Assembly: GCA_016210825.1 (NCBI GenBank)
Contig: JACQTM010000151.1
Location: forward strand, 1 to 13,114
Length of the DNA stretch: 13,114 bases
Reading direction: 5' to 3'
Source: Hyphomicrobiales bacterium
Lineage (GTDB): Bacteria; Pseudomonadota; Alphaproteobacteria; Rhizobiales; Xanthobacteraceae
Position 1 is the stretch's first letter, and every line of letters starts with the position of its first letter. The translations under genes were made by a program, and so were the position numbers. The notes below the pieces were generated by a model. That model was given only the letters and a program-made list of their open reading frames with translations, had not been told where the DNA came from and ran no database searches. Positions 1 to 5,444 of the stretch are shown here, one piece after another.

Positions 1-70
1 ATTCCGAATCCAAGGCTTTGCGGATCATATCTGGCATTGTATCCGGTCTTGACAAGGGCGGGGAGGGGAT

Positions 71-502
71 ATGACCAAGCCACAAATGTCCGTCGCCGAA
101 TTGGAACGATTTCTGGCAATGGAATTTCCACAGGCCTTTCATCCCGGGAGCGGCCTTACGATCGAAAAGGCGTGGTTCGGCGGCTGCCGTGTACGGCAAG
201 CCTACAGCGAAAAATTCATTCGGCCAGGCGGCACCATTTCCGGCCCAACGATGATGATGCTCGCGGACTTCGCATTGTACGTCGCTGTCCTCGCCGCAAT
301 CGGTCCGGTGCCGCTCGCAGTCACCACCAATTTCAACATCAATTTCCTACGCAAACCCACCCAGCGCGATATCGTTGCGGAGGCGAGGGTCCTCAAACTC
401 GGAAAGCGCCTTGCAGTGCTCGAAGTGAATATTTTCTCCGAGGATATTACGGAGCCGGTGGCACATGTCACGGCGACTTATTCGATACCGCCGATGGATT
501 GA
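71..502 (+). CDS. PaaI-family hotdog-fold thioesterase
   Basis: This is a 143-residue single-domain protein, the usual size for a PaaI/YigI-like acyl-CoA thioesterase. Such enzymes hydrolyse acyl- or aryl-CoA thioesters in the cytoplasm, usually as dimers or tetramers. The hotdog core is visible: RPGGTISGPTMMMLAD at residues 51-66 begins the central helix, and D66 is the probable catalytic acid by position. The strand TNFNINFLRKP follows (about 86-96), then the outer strands to the C terminus. The family's usual His-Gly-Gly is replaced here by Pro-Gly-Gly, so the substrate cannot be inferred. The ATG at 71 follows a strong purine-rich ribosome binding site (GGGGAGGGGAT). The gene lies just before the rplM promoter and probably belongs to an upstream unit cut off by the window edge. 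Confidence 0.85.
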   Translation: MTKPQMSVAELERFLAMEFPQAFHPGSGLTIEKAWFGGCRVRQAYSEKFIRPGGTISGPTMMMLADFALYVAVLAAIGPVPLAVTTNFNINFLRKPTQRDIVAEARVLKLGKRLAVLEVNIFSEDITEPVAHVTATYSIPPMD

Positions 503-536
503 AGATTTGCGCAACGGTACTAAATCACCTCTACTC

Positions 537-549
537 TAACATTATGTTA
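537..549. promoter_or_regulatory. 13-bp perfect dyad upstream of rplM promoter
   Basis: TAACATTATGTTA is a perfect inverted repeat (6+1+6) in an AT-rich patch between the thioesterase stop and the rplM -35 box. It could be an operator or simply AT-rich promoter-upstream DNA. As RNA it would give only a weak six-pair AT stem, so a terminator is unlikely. No protein is assigned. Confidence 0.25.
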
Positions 550-577
550 TCGTTGTTTTATTTACATATTTACGGCG

Positions 578-606
578 TTGACCAAACACTACCGCTCGTG
601 TAGAAG
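578..606 (+). promoter_or_regulatory. Predicted sigma-70 promoter of rplM-rpsI
   Basis: A -35 TTGACC (578-583) and a -10 TAGAAG (601-606) are separated by exactly 17 bases. The DNA upstream is unusually AT-rich for this genome, as is common at ribosomal protein promoters. A start near 613 would leave a leader of about 34 bases before the rplM ATG at 647. Confidence 0.55.
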
Positions 607-646
607 CCCGCATCCTTCGCGCCTCACGATTTTCGGAATGCATGCC

Positions 647-1108
647 ATGCCCACCTATTCGGCTAATGACGCCGATGTTGAAAAAAAATGGGTGATGATC
701 GATGCCACTGACCTCGTGGTCGGTCGGTTGGCGTCGCTCGTGGCCATGCGGCTGCGCGGCAAACACAAGCCGACCTTCACGCCTCACGTCGATTGCGGCG
801 ACAACGTCATCGTCGTGAACGCCGCGAAGGTCGTCCTTACCGGGCGCAAGCGCGAGCAGAAGATCTATTATCACCACACCGGCTACATCGGCGGGATCAA
901 GGAGCGCACCGCGAAATCGATCCTCGAGGGACGATTTCCCGAGCGCATCGTCGAGAAGGCAGTCGAACGGATGTTGCCACGCGGCCCGCTCGCGCGCCGC
1001 CAGCTCGGAAATCTGCGGGTCTATCCCGGCCCCGATCATCCACATGAAGCACAAAAGCCCGAGGCGCTCGACATTGGCGTCATGAATCGCAAAAACAGGA
1101 GAGCGTGA
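647..1108 (+). CDS. rplM: 50S ribosomal protein L13
   Basis: L13 is an early-assembly protein of the large ribosomal subunit that binds 23S rRNA. The 153-residue product matches the usual alphaproteobacterial length and shows the family landmarks: KKWVMIDATDLVVGRLAS near the N terminus, GKHKPTFTPHVDCGD, LTGRKREQKIYYHHTGY, the AVERMLPRGPLARRQLGNLRVY signature, and the HPHEAQKP tail. The start is placed at the ATG at 647 because the protein from there (MPTYSAND...) aligns with rhizobial L13. An in-frame ATG at 638 and a TTG at 578 would only add unrelated residues, and 578 lies inside the -35 box. Ribosome binding is weak at this start. The stop is four bases before rpsI, so the two genes form an operon. 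Confidence 0.97.
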   Translation: MPTYSANDADVEKKWVMIDATDLVVGRLASLVAMRLRGKHKPTFTPHVDCGDNVIVVNAAKVVLTGRKREQKIYYHHTGYIGGIKERTAKSILEGRFPERIVEKAVERMLPRGPLARRQLGNLRVYPGPDHPHEAQKPEALDIGVMNRKNRRA

Positions 1109-1112
1109 GGCG

Positions 1113-1589
1113 ATGGCCGAGACTGTGCAATCGCTCGAAGGACTGGCGGCGCTCAAGCCCGAGACGCCGGAAGCGCCGAAATACGTGCAAAAGCTCGACA
1201 AACAAGGACGCGCCTATGCTACCGGCAAGCGCAAGAACGCGGTTGCTCGCGTCTGGATAAAGCCCGGCGCCGGCGTCATCACCGTAAACACGAAGCCGGT
1301 CGAAACGTTTTTCGCCCGCCCGGTGCTGCGCATGATGATCCAGCAGCCCTTGGTCGCCGCCAACCGCCAAGGCCAATACGATGTGGTCTGCACGGTCTCG
1401 GGCGGCGGATTGTCGGGTCAGGCGGGTGCCGTGCGGCACGGTATTTCCAAGGCGCTGACCTATTTCGAACCGGATCTGCGCTCCCCACTCAAGCGTGGCG
1501 GTTTTCTCACCCGCGATCCACGCGTGGTTGAGCGCAAGAAATATGGCCGCGCCAAAGCCCGCAGATCGTTCCAATTCTCCAAACGCTGA
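1113..1589 (+). CDS. rpsI: 30S ribosomal protein S9
   Basis: S9 is a head protein of the small subunit whose C-terminal tail reaches the P-site tRNA. The 158-residue protein has an N-terminal extension of about 30 residues before the conserved YATGKRKNAVARVWIKPG, as is typical of alphaproteobacterial S9. The family signature GGGLSGQAGAVRHGISKAL follows, then the basic tail RAKARRSFQFSKR ending in the invariant Lys-Arg. The start ATG lies four bases after the rplM stop, and the GTGAGG just upstream, overlapping the end of rplM, can serve as its ribosome binding site. A strong terminator follows, so rplM-rpsI is a closed two-gene unit. Confidence 0.98.
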   Translation: MAETVQSLEGLAALKPETPEAPKYVQKLDKQGRAYATGKRKNAVARVWIKPGAGVITVNTKPVETFFARPVLRMMIQQPLVAANRQGQYDVVCTVSGGGLSGQAGAVRHGISKALTYFEPDLRSPLKRGGFLTRDPRVVERKKYGRAKARRSFQFSKR

Positions 1590-1609
1590 CATTGGCTGCC
1601 AAACGGCGC

Positions 1610-1645
1610 AAAAAGGGCCCAAAATTGCTGGCCCTTTTTATTTTG
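1610..1645 (+). terminator. Intrinsic terminator of rplM-rpsI
   Basis: AAAAAGGGCC (1610-1619) and GGCCCTTTTT (1630-1639) form a perfect ten-pair stem with a ten-base loop, running into a T-rich tract. It lies 21 bases after the rpsI stop. The A-rich left arm could let it also act weakly in the opposite direction. Confidence 0.9.
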
Positions 1646-1696
1646 CGCTAATTTGTCTCGAAACTGTCGCATAGACGAGCCGAGTTTTTCGCTGTC

Positions 1697-1736
1697 TTTT
1701 CGCGAAAATTCACGCCCGGCATGCAAGGGTATGCAA
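1697..1736. promoter_or_regulatory. Dyad and paired direct repeat upstream of the GGDEF gene
   Basis: TTTTCGCGAAAA (1697-1708) is a perfect 12-bp palindrome. Downstream, ATGCAA occurs twice (1721-1726 and 1731-1736), repeating at exactly 10 bases, one helical turn. Both lie in the 207-base gap between rpsI and the diguanylate cyclase gene, which must hold that gene's promoter. Function is inferred only from position. Confidence 0.25.
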
Positions 1737-1796
1737 AGCGGCTACGGGTAACTTCGTACGTGCGGGCGCGAATGGGTGCAGAGGCGCGAAACAACC

Positions 1797-2981
1797 ATGC
1801 CGTTGGACGTTCCAACGCTCTTTGTCTTATCGACCGCCGTCACCGGGCTACTCGGCCTTTTCCTCTTGTTCTTGTGGATCAAGGACCGTTCGGTTCCGGC
1901 ACTCGGCTGGTGGGGACTGGCCTATCTGATTGGCGGAACAGCGGTCGCATTATGGAGCTTGCAGCTATTTGGCGTGTTGACGCAGCCGCGCGCAACAATC
2001 GACGCACCGCTGTTTCTTGCTTGCGGGCTCATCTGGAAGGGCGCGCGCGCTTTTCATGGCAGGCGGACACCGCTGCTCGCGGTCTTCGCCGGTGGCTTTA
2101 TCTGGTTTGCGGCGTGTCAATTTATCGGCTTGCCACCGTCCAGCGCCGCGCGAGTGGCATTGGGCTCGCTGATCATTTCGACCTACATCGTCCTGACCGC
2201 GACTGAATTGTGCCGCGATCGGCGCAATTCGCAAGCCTCGCGCTGGCGAAGAATTCTCATTCCAGCGTTGCACGGCGCCGTATTCCTTTCACCGATCCTG
2301 CTTGCCGCCAAGGGCGGTACCGTCGACGACGCATGGTTCGCGCTGTTCGCGCTGCAAACGCTTCTCTATGTGGTCGGGACCGCTTTCATGGTGGTTGTGC
2401 TTGCGAGCGAACGCGTGCAGATGATCCACAAAACCGCAGCGGCGACCGATCCACTCAGCGGCCTGTTTAATCGCCGCGGCTTTCTCGATGCGGCAGCGCA
2501 GATATTGGCGCGACAGGCAAAAAAGAAGGAAATGGTCACCATGCTGATGTTCGACCTTGATCGCTTCAAGTCGATCAACGACCGTTTCGGACATGCCGTT
2601 GGCGACGACGCATTGCGGCTTTTTGCGACGACGGCGAGCACCAAGATGCGTTTGCACGATGTGATCGGACGGCTTGGGGGCGAAGAGTTTGCCGCGATCA
2701 TACCGGGCGGTATCGATATCGCGGCGGGGGTCGCTGAGCGTGTCCGCCTCGCGTTTGAAGCCGTCGGTGCCGAGTTCAGCGGCCATCGGGTTGGTGCGAC
2801 CGTAAGCGTTGGCGCGGCGGCGGTGGCAGCGCATGAAAGTGAAATCCATTCACTTATGGCGCGCGCCGACAGCGCGCTCTATGCGGCCAAGACTGGCGGG
2901 CGCAATCGGCTTGCCGTCGATGGCGAACCGGACGTTGCCGCTAGGCCGCCAGAGCACACAGTCGCGGCAAAAGCCGCCTAG
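1797..2981 (+). CDS. Membrane-bound GGDEF diguanylate cyclase
   Basis: The protein probably makes cyclic di-GMP from two GTP. The first 204 residues hold about seven hydrophobic segments (roughly 6-28, 36-58, 68-84, 93-112, 118-137, 153-171, 178-204) and no sensor domain I can name. The GGDEF domain starts at TDPLSGLFNRRGF (about 217-229). It has the metal- and substrate-binding FDLDRFKSINDRFGH (252-266), an intact GGEEF active site (294-298), and RLHD at 285-288, five residues before it, which is a canonical inhibitory I-site. It ends with the usual ALYAAKTGGRNR. There is no EAL domain. The start is set at the ATG at 1797, giving 394 residues; an in-frame GTG at 1776 would add seven. GAGG lies 12 bases upstream, slightly far. 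The gene appears to stand alone between the rpsI terminator and the glnA terminator. Confidence 0.92.
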   Translation: MPLDVPTLFVLSTAVTGLLGLFLLFLWIKDRSVPALGWWGLAYLIGGTAVALWSLQLFGVLTQPRATIDAPLFLACGLIWKGARAFHGRRTPLLAVFAGGFIWFAACQFIGLPPSSAARVALGSLIISTYIVLTATELCRDRRNSQASRWRRILIPALHGAVFLSPILLAAKGGTVDDAWFALFALQTLLYVVGTAFMVVVLASERVQMIHKTAAATDPLSGLFNRRGFLDAAAQILARQAKKKEMVTMLMFDLDRFKSINDRFGHAVGDDALRLFATTASTKMRLHDVIGRLGGEEFAAIIPGGIDIAAGVAERVRLAFEAVGAEFSGHRVGATVSVGAAAVAAHESEIHSLMARADSALYAAKTGGRNRLAVDGEPDVAARPPEHTVAAKAA

Positions 2982-3008
2982 ATATTCAATTCCCCCGCCG
3001 AATCTATT

Positions 3009-3030
3009 GCGCTGCAACACGCTTCAGCGC
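3009..3030. other. Small stem-loop after the GGDEF gene
   Basis: GCGCTG (3009-3014) and CAGCGC (3025-3030) form a perfect six-pair stem with a ten-base loop, 28 bases after the cyclase stop. No T-tract follows, so it is at best a weak or factor-assisted transcript end. Confidence 0.25.
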
Positions 3031-3073
3031 GGATCGCAACAACTCGTTTACCAAGCTGGCGGTATTCTTTGTC

Positions 3074-3304
3074 ATGATGGCGTCGCAAGGAATCGCCCAC
3101 AAACGAAGCGACCACCTCGCGCTTGAAGCGAGTGCCGGTCTTGCACTGGCGTGCCCATATTCGTCGTCGGCAGAGTTCGAAGCCGCGATTATCGATGAGC
3201 GTCGTGCTGCTGGCATGTATGGCCGCCCGACGCGTCAGCGCAACTTATTCGTGGCTTTCGCGCTTGCGATCCTGTTCGGCTTGATCTTCCTCACCGCGAT
3301 TTGA
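3074..3304 (+). CDS. Possible small C-terminally anchored membrane protein
   Basis: This 76-codon frame encodes a polar N-terminal part (EFEAAIIDERRAAGMYG at about 34-50), a basic stretch RPTRQRN (51-57), and a final hydrophobic helix of about 19 residues (58-76) that ends at the stop. That pattern suggests a tail-anchored protein with its N terminus in the cytoplasm. I recognise no family. The ribosome binding site is weak, so the true start could lie further inside the frame. The opposite strand has a competing 70-codon frame (3216-3004) rich in Ala, Arg and Ser, which looks like a shadow. The stop falls a few bases before the glnA terminator, so this gene and glnA would be convergent. It accounts for most of the 403-base gap between the cyclase and glnA. 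Confidence 0.4.
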   Translation: MMASQGIAHKRSDHLALEASAGLALACPYSSSAEFEAAIIDERRAAGMYGRPTRQRNLFVAFALAILFGLIFLTAI

Positions 3305-3311
3305 GAGCAAG

Positions 3312-3340
3312 AAAAAAGGGCACTCAGTGGAGCGCCCTTT
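3312..3340 (-). terminator. Intrinsic terminator of glnBA
   Basis: Read on the minus strand, AAAGGGC pairs with GCCCTTT, and an inner CTC/GAG adds three pairs past one mismatch. This leaves a four-base loop (3326-3329). The stem runs into six T residues (complement of 3312-3317). It lies 44 bases after the glnA stop. On the plus strand the stem is followed by GATCAG, so it would terminate poorly in that direction. Confidence 0.85.
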
Positions 3341-3384
3341 GATCAGTTGCATCGCGATCGCGACGTTGGGAGGAGACACGCGTC

Positions 3385-4794
3385 CTAGGCCGAATAGTAC
3401 ATTTCAAATTCGACTGGATGCGGAGTGTGATCGAAGCGGATGATCTCGGTCATCTTTAGGTCGATGTAGCTGTCGATGAAGTCATCGTCGAACACGCCGC
3501 CCGCCTTGAGGAAGCCGCGATTTTTATCGAGCTCTTCCAGTGCCTCGCGTAGCGAACCACACACGGTCGGAATCTGCTTGAGCTCGGCCGGCGGCAGGTC
3601 ATAAAGGTCTTTGTCGACCGCCGAACCAGGATTGAGCTTGTTCTTGACGCCATCGAGCCCAGCCATCAGCATCGCGGCAAATCCGAGATACGGGTTGGCA
3701 AGCGGGTCGGGGAAGCGGACCTCGACGCGCTTCGCCTTCGGGTTTGTCGTCCATGGAATACGGCACGCCGCTGAGCGATTGCGCGCCGAATAGGCGAGCA
3801 GCACTGGTGCCTCAAACCCTGGAACAAGACGTTTGTAGGAATTAGTGGTCGGATTGGTGAAGGCGTTGATCGCCTTGGCGTGTTTGATGACGCCGGCGAT
3901 GTATGAGAGGCAAGTCTCGGAGAGATCCGAATACTTATTTCCGGCGAAGACAGGTTTGCCGTCCTTCCAGATCGACTGATGGCAATGCATACCCGAGCCA
4001 TTGTCGCCATAGACAGGTTTGGGCATGAACGTGGCAGTCTTGCCGTAAATATGCGCGACCTGGTGGATGCAGTATTTGTAAATTTGCATCTGGTCGGCCA
4101 TCCGCACCATCGGCGCGAACTTCATGCCAAGCTCGTGTTGCGCCGACGCGACTTCGTGGTGATGTTTCTCGACCTTGACGCCCATCTTGGCCATAGCGCC
4201 GAGCATTTCCGAGCGCATGTCCTGGACGGAATCCTGCGGCGGCACCGGGAAATATCCCTTCTTGGTGCCGATGCGGTGGCCCAGGTTCCCGCCTTCGTAT
4301 TCGGTGTCGGCGTTGGTCGGGAATTCGATGGAGTCGAGCTTGAAACCGGTATTGTAGGGTTCGGCGCGGAACTTGACGTCGTCAAAGACGAAGAATTCAG
4401 CCTCCGGACCGAAAAAAACGGTGTCACCGACGCCCATGGACTTGACCAAGCCTTCGGCCTTCTTGGCGATACCGCGCGGATCACGATTATAGGGCTCGCC
4501 GGTCGTCGGCTCGAGCACGTCGCAGACGAGCACGAGCGTCGTTTCCGCGAAAAACGGATCGATGACGGCGCTGGACGGATCCGGCATTAAGTTCATGTCG
4601 GACTCGTGGATCGCCTTCCATCCCGCGATCGAGGAGCCGTCGAACATCTGGCCTTCGGCAAAAGTTTCTTCCTCAATCAGCGTGACGTCGAAGGTGACGT
4701 GTTGCCACTTGCCGCGCGGGTCTGTGAATCGGAAATCGACGTATTTCACGTCGTTGTCCTTGATCATTTTCATGACATCTTTGGCCGTCGTCAT
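3385..4794 (-). CDS. glnA: Glutamine synthetase type I
   Basis: GlnA condenses glutamate and ammonia to glutamine with ATP and is the main route of ammonium assimilation; type I enzymes are cytoplasmic dodecamers. The protein is full length at 469 residues. Visible landmarks are the beta-grasp start (VKYVDFRFTDPRGKWQHVTF), FDGSSIAGWKAIHESDM, the metal-site FFGPEAEFFVFDD, KHHHEVASAQHE, GDNGSGMHCHQS, NRSAACRIPW and VEVRFPDPLANPYL. Tyr398 in DKDLYDLPP is the adenylylation site of the GSI-beta class, implying control by GlnE. The ATG at 4794 is preferred over one at 4803: it gives the family N terminus MTTAKDVMKMI and leaves AAGGGA nine bases upstream, whereas at 4803 that motif abuts the ATG. 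The gene lies 54 bases after glnB in the same unit. Confidence 0.98.
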   Translation of the reverse strand: MTTAKDVMKMIKDNDVKYVDFRFTDPRGKWQHVTFDVTLIEEETFAEGQMFDGSSIAGWKAIHESDMNLMPDPSSAVIDPFFAETTLVLVCDVLEPTTGEPYNRDPRGIAKKAEGLVKSMGVGDTVFFGPEAEFFVFDDVKFRAEPYNTGFKLDSIEFPTNADTEYEGGNLGHRIGTKKGYFPVPPQDSVQDMRSEMLGAMAKMGVKVEKHHHEVASAQHELGMKFAPMVRMADQMQIYKYCIHQVAHIYGKTATFMPKPVYGDNGSGMHCHQSIWKDGKPVFAGNKYSDLSETCLSYIAGVIKHAKAINAFTNPTTNSYKRLVPGFEAPVLLAYSARNRSAACRIPWTTNPKAKRVEVRFPDPLANPYLGFAAMLMAGLDGVKNKLNPGSAVDKDLYDLPPAELKQIPTVCGSLREALEELDKNRGFLKAGGVFDDDFIDSYIDLKMTEIIRFDHTPHPVEFEMYYSA

Positions 4795-4848
4795 GGAACG
4801 CATTCCCTTTCTTTACGGGACGTGAGCTACTATTGGCAGGATCGCACG

Positions 4849-5187
4849 TTAGATGGCGTCCAATCCGGATTCCCCCGTTCTGATCCGGATCGCTTCTTCA
4901 ATGTTGGAGACAAATATCTTACCGTCGCCGATCCGGCCAGTCTGTGCGGCGCGGCGGATCGCATCCACGGCTTTCTCGACCAAATCGTCGCCCAGCACGA
5001 TCTCGATCTTCACCTTGGGGAGAAAATCGACGACGTACTCCGCGCCGCGATAAAGTTCAGTGTGCCCCTTCTGGCGGCCAAACCCTTTTGCTTCGGTGAC
5101 TGTAATCCCCTGCAGGCCGACCTCCTGCAACGCCTCCTTCACCTCGTCGAGTTTGAATGGCTTGATGATGGCCTCGATTTTTTTCAT
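4849..5187 (-). CDS. glnB: Nitrogen regulatory protein PII
   Basis: PII is a trimeric signal protein that reads 2-oxoglutarate, ATP/ADP and, through uridylylation, glutamine. It then controls NtrB/NtrC and the adenylylation of glutamine synthetase. The 112-residue product is the standard length and begins MKKIEAIIKPFKLDEVKEAL. Tyr51, the uridylylation target, sits in the T-loop GHTELYRGAEYVVDFLPK (41-58). The B- and C-loop regions TGRIGDGKIFV and IRIRTGE are intact. The start is supported by GGAGG upstream. glnB leads the glnBA operon behind a sigma-54 promoter. Its linkage to glnA, and not to amtB, marks it as GlnB and not GlnK. Confidence 0.97.
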   Translation of the reverse strand: MKKIEAIIKPFKLDEVKEALQEVGLQGITVTEAKGFGRQKGHTELYRGAEYVVDFLPKVKIEIVLGDDLVEKAVDAIRRAAQTGRIGDGKIFVSNIEEAIRIRTGESGLDAI

Positions 5188-5244
5188 GCGCTTTCCCGCC
5201 TCCTCCGCCGGCTAACTTGCCACCGGGGGTGGCGGCTGACGAAA

Positions 5245-5261
5245 AGCAGGTCCCGTGCCAA
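5245..5261 (-). promoter_or_regulatory. Sigma-54 (RpoN) promoter of glnBA
   Basis: On the minus strand TTGGCACGGGACCTGCT matches the -24/-12 consensus TTGGCACG-N4-TTGCW with one mismatch (C for the first T of TTGCW) and has the invariant GG and GC at correct spacing. Transcription would start near 5234, about 47 bases before the glnB ATG. RpoN needs an upstream enhancer-bound activator, in this pathway normally NtrC. Confidence 0.8.
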
Positions 5262-5314
5262 TCCACAGGCAGAGTGATTTGTGAGATAAATCAAACCGTT
5301 ATCCTCAAATTCCG

Positions 5315-5323
5315 GCACTGTGC
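5315..5323. promoter_or_regulatory. GCAC-T-GTGC dyad in the glnB/nnr divergent region
   Basis: GCACTGTGC is a nine-base inverted repeat about 85 bases upstream of the predicted glnB start. It shares its GCAC-N-GTGC core with a second dyad at 5356-5370. The half-sites resemble NtrC half-sites, but the usual NtrC spacing is GCAC-N7-GTGC, so the regulator is uncertain. Confidence 0.35.
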
Positions 5324-5355
5324 AACGCGCATGGGCAGCCTTCGTGGTGAACATC

Positions 5356-5370
5356 TAAGCACAGTGCTTA
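5356..5370. promoter_or_regulatory. 15-bp perfect palindrome in the glnB/nnr divergent region
   Basis: TAAGCACAGTGCTTA is a perfect 7+1+7 palindrome. Its centre is 44 bases from the dyad at 5315-5323, about four helical turns, so both could face the same side of the helix. It lies about 129 bases upstream of the predicted glnB start and 75 bases upstream of the nnr ATG, so it could serve either gene. Confidence 0.45.
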
Positions 5371-5444
5371 ATTGGTAATCATAGGTAGGATCAACCGGAT
5401 AATTGCATGATCGTCATGACCGAATACGTGCTCTCACTGCTTCA

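Noticed and set aside
37..603. 188-codon plus-strand frame over the thioesterase gene
   Set aside because: Low-complexity Arg/Ser-rich product in a different frame, overlapping a clear hotdog protein with a strong ribosome binding site.
542..1201. 219-codon minus-strand frame across rplM
   Set aside because: Antisense shadow of the conserved rplM-rpsI coding sequence, with no recognisable domain.
3004..3216. 70-codon minus-strand frame in the cyclase-glnA gap
   Set aside because: Composition is typical of a shadow frame; the opposite-strand frame at 3074-3304 has a more protein-like layout. Not fully excluded.
3979..4590. 203-codon plus-strand frame inside glnA
   Set aside because: Shadow of the GC-rich glnA reading frame; the minus strand encodes an unmistakable glutamine synthetase.
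4606..5277. 223-codon plus-strand frame across glnA start and glnB
   Set aside because: Antisense to two conserved genes and to their intergenic region; no domain.
5280..5295. CRP/FNR-like box (TGTGA-N6-TCAAA) upstream of glnB
   Set aside because: Matches neither the CRP nor the FNR/FixK consensus fully and is not repeated; likely chance in an AT-rich patch.
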